Positions 9,708 to 13,063 of a stretch of 13,063 nucleotides of DNA are shown here, one piece after another. The notes under the pieces were generated by a model. The model saw nothing but the letters and a program-made list of their open reading frames with translations. It was not told where the DNA came from and did no database searches. The stretch comes from Tieghemiomyces parasiticus (taxonomy: Eukaryota; Kickxellomycota; Dimargaritomycetes; Dimargaritales; Dimargaritaceae), in assembly GCA_027575765.1 (NCBI GenBank), contig JANBPT010001170.1, forward strand, positions 1 through 13,063, read 5' to 3'. The stretch's first letter is position 1; every line of letters begins with the position of its first letter. The translations under genes and the position numbers were made by a program.

Positions 9708-9713
9708 AATAAA
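9708..9713 (+). terminator. Canonical polyadenylation signal AATAAA of YTH1
   Basis: An exact AATAAA lies 97 nt past the YTH1 stop, in AT-richer DNA and followed by TGTATAG, a plausible efficiency context. Position and orientation fit the YTH1 transcript, and no other exact AATAAA was seen between the stop and this point. Confidence 0.6.
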
Positions 9714-10127
9714 TGTATAGCGTCCATGCTAACCACTCTACCATAAGAGGGGCTCTCCCATTTTGTTTCCTAGCACTCCCTAATCTTGTGGACCCACCTT
9801 TTTCTTACGAGGCGCTGACCACTCGATTCCGGAATTATTAGAGTGGGCGGGACTAGACAACTCCAGCCATACAGATAATTGATAATGCCAGTCTGCGATA
9901 CCGACAAACCTTCTCTATAAAGTTGGCCTGCCTCGGTAAATATAAAAAAAAATACAAACATGGCCGGTAGGCCCGGTTAATGGAACCTCTATAGGTGGTA
10001 CATTCCACAATTGGCCTGACCTGTGTAGTCAACGATTGTACCGTAGCCCAGGCCGGACTAATTTCACGAACAACAAGGAAAGTGGCCCAAGAAATAGTAA
10101 TACCTACTGTCCGCCTTCCCCCAATAG

Positions 10128-10135
10128 TGACGTCA
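10128..10135 (+). promoter_or_regulatory. Perfect CRE octamer TGACGTCA, with adjacent CCAAT
   Basis: TGACGTCA is the full palindromic site for ATF/CREB-type bZIP factors. A CCAAT pentamer lies just upstream at 10121-10125. The pair is about 404 bp before the POM152 start and 517 bp after the YTH1 stop. An exact 8 bp site is uncommon by chance in under 1 kb, but binding is untested. Confidence 0.4.
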
Positions 10136-10538
10136 TTCTAAGCAAAACTCTGACCTTGCGGGTTACCAAGGATGGTTTGCCCTCCCATGCGCCATCTTGG
10201 GCTTGCCACGGCTTGAATGCTAAACGGCAACCGGTGACTGGGCACTTCCTACTGGGGGGAGGTTCTAACTCCGCCCTTAGGGTCGGGCGACCTCTGAGCT
10301 TCCCACCTGCTGAGGTGACTTCGTCAGCCGTACAGTTAGTCCCGCCCGTGGATAACCCTCCCCTACTTCCGCTGCCCCCAATTCACACCTCCCCGCCTCA
10401 TTCTTTCTCTCGCCTTAGGCCGGCGATTCCTACTACTTCGCTTTCTCATAATACATTCCATCGACTGCCGTAGCCTCTCTAGGCTCCCGTCCAGCTAAAC
10501 TAAGCTAGATTTCTGCCTCTCGCCCTGGGCCGTTCACC

Positions 10539-13063
10539 ATGTCGACTCCGAGGCGGTCACCTGGTCCGCGGTCGCCCGCGCCGGCCACACCTGTCAAACT
10601 CATCGACCGGGCCGGCGCAGCTCGGCCGGTGACGGGCGGTAGCCCACTGATCCCCCTACGACTTATCGATGCTCCGCTCCAGCGCCTCTACGTGGCTTCC
10701 GTCGCTGCAGGGCTGGTGGCCGTTAAGGCGTACCAGTGCTGGGCGCTCGTCGGTGACGGGCTCCGCCAATCCCCTGGTCTCTTTATCCAGTGGGCCGTCC
10801 TGGACACGCTGTTCCTGCTGGTCGTGTGGCGCCTGCGCATTCCGCTGCTCGCCTTTCCCTGGTTCCAGTATCTCTTCCTGGCCATATTGGCCGTGCTCCT
10901 AGACACCCAGCTGTTTCTCTTCCGTCACACTGTCATCACGTATGCGCTTCAGTCGGCCGGCCTACAGGTTCTGGGTACCTTTCAGCGGTGGCGGGCTGTG
11001 GCCTACGCCGGTCTATATGGACGCCCGCCTAGTGATAACCCTATCCTGGGCCGTCATACTGTCCACGTCTTGCCGCACAGCATAGCCAAATTCGATCTAA
11101 CGCGGTCCCGCCCGTGCGTTAATACACGGGAGGCGTCGACAGCCGCCGTTATCACCCTGCCCATCATCGTCAATGGTACTGCCCCAGCCACTATCCAGTT
11201 CACCCACCAGCCGTTCACGTCGGCGGTTGTGGAGACGTACTCTGAGACGGTATCTAATCGCAAAAAGAAACTGGCCCGTGTCCAGAAGGGCGAGGACTGG
11301 TCCATCTACCACTACCATCTCCAAGTCCAGTTACCAGGGGTCTACCGCCTGCTACACGTGCGGGATGACATGGGGGCCGAGTTCCGCCTGACCAGCCAGG
11401 CTGCTGTGGTAACCGAGTGCCCCTACGCTCGGGTGGAGTCCGCTGAGCCTGCAGACACCCACGGCGGAACCCTCGCGCGCTGGCTAGGATGGTCCGCTCC
11501 ATCGCCACTGGAACGCAACCAGTGCCCTGGGGACCGCGTGGCCGGTCTCCAGGTCGACGTGTTCGGCGTCCCCCCGCTGAATTTGGTGTATGGCCGGCGT
11601 TACCTTTCTAGTGAGACCCGCGTCACCGTCGACGACATTGGCACACCCAAACCCGCGGCCCCGCTGCCTGATCTCAACACGCCCGCCGACGTTCCTATTC
11701 CACTCGACCAGCTCGCACCTTACTGCGCGGCTACGTTTGCCCACCCGCTCAGTGACGTCTTCACTGAACCCGGGGACCATTTTTTGGTCGTCCTAGGCGT
11801 CACCGACCGGTTCGATCACCAGTCGCCCATCATTCCTCCCGGCCAGTCCACCCATCTCGCCCACGTTCGGGTCCATCCGCTGCCCACAGTACAACTCGAT
11901 GCGACCGATGGGGTCGTCCGGCGCCTCGTGGCCGGTAGCCCACCTGACCAGGCCCCCACCGCCGCGCTCGCTTTCCAAGGCACAGCCCCGTTCCATCTCA
12001 CCTACAGCCTAACCGCCCAAGCGGCAGGCGCCGTTGTCAACCCCGCGGAGGAAGAAATCAAGTCACTCACCACCAACCGCGCCCAGGCCCAGGTGCGACT
12101 GAATACTGCCGGTTCCCTTATCCTTCACACCCTCCGCGACGCCCACTGCACGGTCAGGATCGCCGGCGCGCACCCGCGGGTCACGGTGGAAACCATCACC
12201 CCACCCTTGCTCACCATGACCGCCGCGCCCATTAAAGCCGCGTGCGTGGGTGAAATCGGGTCACTCCTTACCCTAAACCTGCAGGGCGAGCCGCCGTTTC
12301 GCGTCACTTACCGCCAGACTCATGTGGACCGTCGCGACAGCCGTACCTTGCAGGCCCAGGTGGACGAGGGCCACCAAACCACCCTACGCCTCACGCCCTC
12401 CGTGGTGGGACGCTATACTTACGAATTCCTGGCCGTGGCCGACCGCAATTTCCCGCGCGGCGTGCCGGTCCGTAACACCCGATACACGCAGGTCGTTCAC
12501 CCGCAACCTAACGCCATCTGGCACTCCGCCAGGAAGCAAGTCGGCTCGGCTGCCGTCCCGCGCCACGAGGTCTGTCGCACCGACAGAGTCACCCTCCCGG
12601 TCGACCTCTCCGGGACCGGTCCCTGGACGCTGACCTACCAGGTCGTCTACCGACCCACCGAAGCTGACGAACCGCCCGTTACCACTCCTGTCACGGTGGA
12701 ACACCTCACCGGTAACCACTACGATCTCACAGTGAACACTGACGTTCCCGGTGGTTCCATCACCGTTGACCTACTCTCCGTTACTGATGCCAACCACTGC
12801 GTGAAAGATCTGGCCCTCCCAGAGGCCACGGTCCGAGTGCGCACTCACCGTCCTACCGTGGCCCTACAGTGTGCGACCTGGATTGACCGCCACCGACCGA
12901 TTAGCAACGAGGCGAGCCCAGACATCCCCACCGTGTGGTTCCACCAAGGTGACAGCGTCAACTTTCCGATCCAGCTGGAGGGTGAACCGCCTTTCGTCGT
13001 GACCTACCGGTCACGGGTCCCAACTGCCCGCGGCAGCTCCTACAGTCGCAACGTGACTGTACG
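10539..13063 (+). CDS. POM152: Nucleoporin Pom152, pore-membrane ring protein, truncated by window edge
   Basis: Integral membrane nucleoporin that forms the lumenal ring of the fungal nuclear pore complex (family knowledge). The frame is open from ATG 10539 (context CACCATGT) to the window end: 841 codons plus 2 nt, no intron and no stop; fungal Pom152 is usually about 1250-1340 residues. A short Arg/Pro/Ser-rich N-terminus leads to PLIPLRLIDAPLQRLY (36-51), a family signature. Three hydrophobic segments follow, at about 49-71, 81-97 and 106-128. ILGRHTVHVLP, then a large lumenal part. Ig-like repeats are marked by a G..P(F/L/W).(L/V).Y strand at G343, G481, G583, G692 and G815, with a looser one at G213, spaced about 100-138 residues. 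Many repeats have Cys before this strand and a late Cys (such as DANHC), suggesting disulfides. N-glycosylation sequons include N212 and N838. Confidence 0.93.
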   Translation, partial: MSTPRRSPGPRSPAPATPVKLIDRAGAARPVTGGSPLIPLRLIDAPLQRLYVASVAAGLVAVKAYQCWALVGDGLRQSPGLFIQWAVLDTLFLLVVWRLRIPLLAFPWFQYLFLAILAVLLDTQLFLFRHTVITYALQSAGLQVLGTFQRWRAVAYAGLYGRPPSDNPILGRHTVHVLPHSIAKFDLTRSRPCVNTREASTAAVITLPIIVNGTAPATIQFTHQPFTSAVVETYSETVSNRKKKLARVQKGEDWSIYHYHLQVQLPGVYRLLHVRDDMGAEFRLTSQAAVVTECPYARVESAEPADTHGGTLARWLGWSAPSPLERNQCPGDRVAGLQVDVFGVPPLNLVYGRRYLSSETRVTVDDIGTPKPAAPLPDLNTPADVPIPLDQLAPYCAATFAHPLSDVFTEPGDHFLVVLGVTDRFDHQSPIIPPGQSTHLAHVRVHPLPTVQLDATDGVVRRLVAGSPPDQAPTAALAFQGTAPFHLTYSLTAQAAGAVVNPAEEEIKSLTTNRAQAQVRLNTAGSLILHTLRDAHCTVRIAGAHPRVTVETITPPLLTMTAAPIKAACVGEIGSLLTLNLQGEPPFRVTYRQTHVDRRDSRTLQAQVDEGHQTTLRLTPSVVGRYTYEFLAVADRNFPRGVPVRNTRYTQVVHPQPNAIWHSARKQVGSAAVPRHEVCRTDRVTLPVDLSGTGPWTLTYQVVYRPTEADEPPVTTPVTVEHLTGNHYDLTVNTDVPGGSITVDLLSVTDANHCVKDLALPEATVRVRTHRPTVALQCATWIDRHRPISNEASPDIPTVWFHQGDSVNFPIQLEGEPPFVVTYRSRVPTARGSSYSRNVTV

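Larger units (their letters stand above)
9612..10538. other. Intergenic region between YTH1 and POM152
   Basis: This 927 bp region holds the YTH1 3' UTR and the POM152 promoter and leader. Nothing coding is supported: the longest frame (10036-10473, plus) has no ATG at its start, and the minus frame at 9770-9961 has low-complexity Phe codons and no family likeness. A TATAAA occurs near 9916, too far from POM152 to be its TATA box. The last 150 bp are rich in C and T, like the leaders of the other plus-strand genes. Confidence 0.5.

Noticed and set aside
9770..9961. 63-codon minus-strand frame starting at an ATG
   Set aside because: The start runs through a poly(T) tract and the product shows no family features or codon bias like the neighbouring genes.
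10036..10473. 145-codon plus-strand open frame upstream of POM152
   Set aside because: It begins with TTG, not ATG, and reads as Pro/Ser-rich low-complexity sequence in a pyrimidine-rich leader region.

Overview
The window is fungal nuclear DNA. Two genes argue for a fungus: POM152, a pore-membrane nucleoporin known essentially from fungi, and a fungal-type TYR1 prephenate dehydrogenase. Spliceosomal introns with GTAAGT-like donors and CAG/TAG acceptors appear in two genes, and their density in the conserved genes suggests an early-diverging (non-ascomycete) lineage. That placement is inference; no species can be named from the sequence.

Layout, left to right. (1) 1-1641, minus strand: the 5' part of TYR1 (tyrosine biosynthesis), broken into at least eight exons and running off the left edge. 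(2) 1642-2354: the shared divergent promoter region. (3) 2355-3552, plus strand: BET3/TRAPPC3, a TRAPP vesicle-tethering subunit, five exons, complete. (4) 3553-4320: the convergent 3' region between BET3 and MEF1. (5) 4321-6648, minus strand: MEF1, mitochondrial elongation factor G1, intronless and complete. (6) 6649-9005: a 2.36 kb divergent intergenic stretch with no gene I can support. (7) 9006-9611, plus strand: YTH1 (CPSF30-like), five CCCH zinc fingers, intronless, followed by a canonical AATAAA. (8) 9612-10538: intergenic, with a perfect CRE octamer beside a CCAAT. (9) 10539-13063, plus strand: POM152, open to the right edge, with three membrane segments and then Ig-like lumenal repeats.

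The five genes are unrelated housekeeping genes (amino-acid synthesis, vesicle tethering, mitochondrial translation, mRNA 3'-end processing, nuclear pore). They do not form a cluster or pathway. I found no transposon, CRISPR array, tRNA, rRNA or sign of a new system. The main value of the window is the exon-by-exon reconstruction of TYR1 and BET3, and the recognition of POM152, which reaches the window end without a stop.
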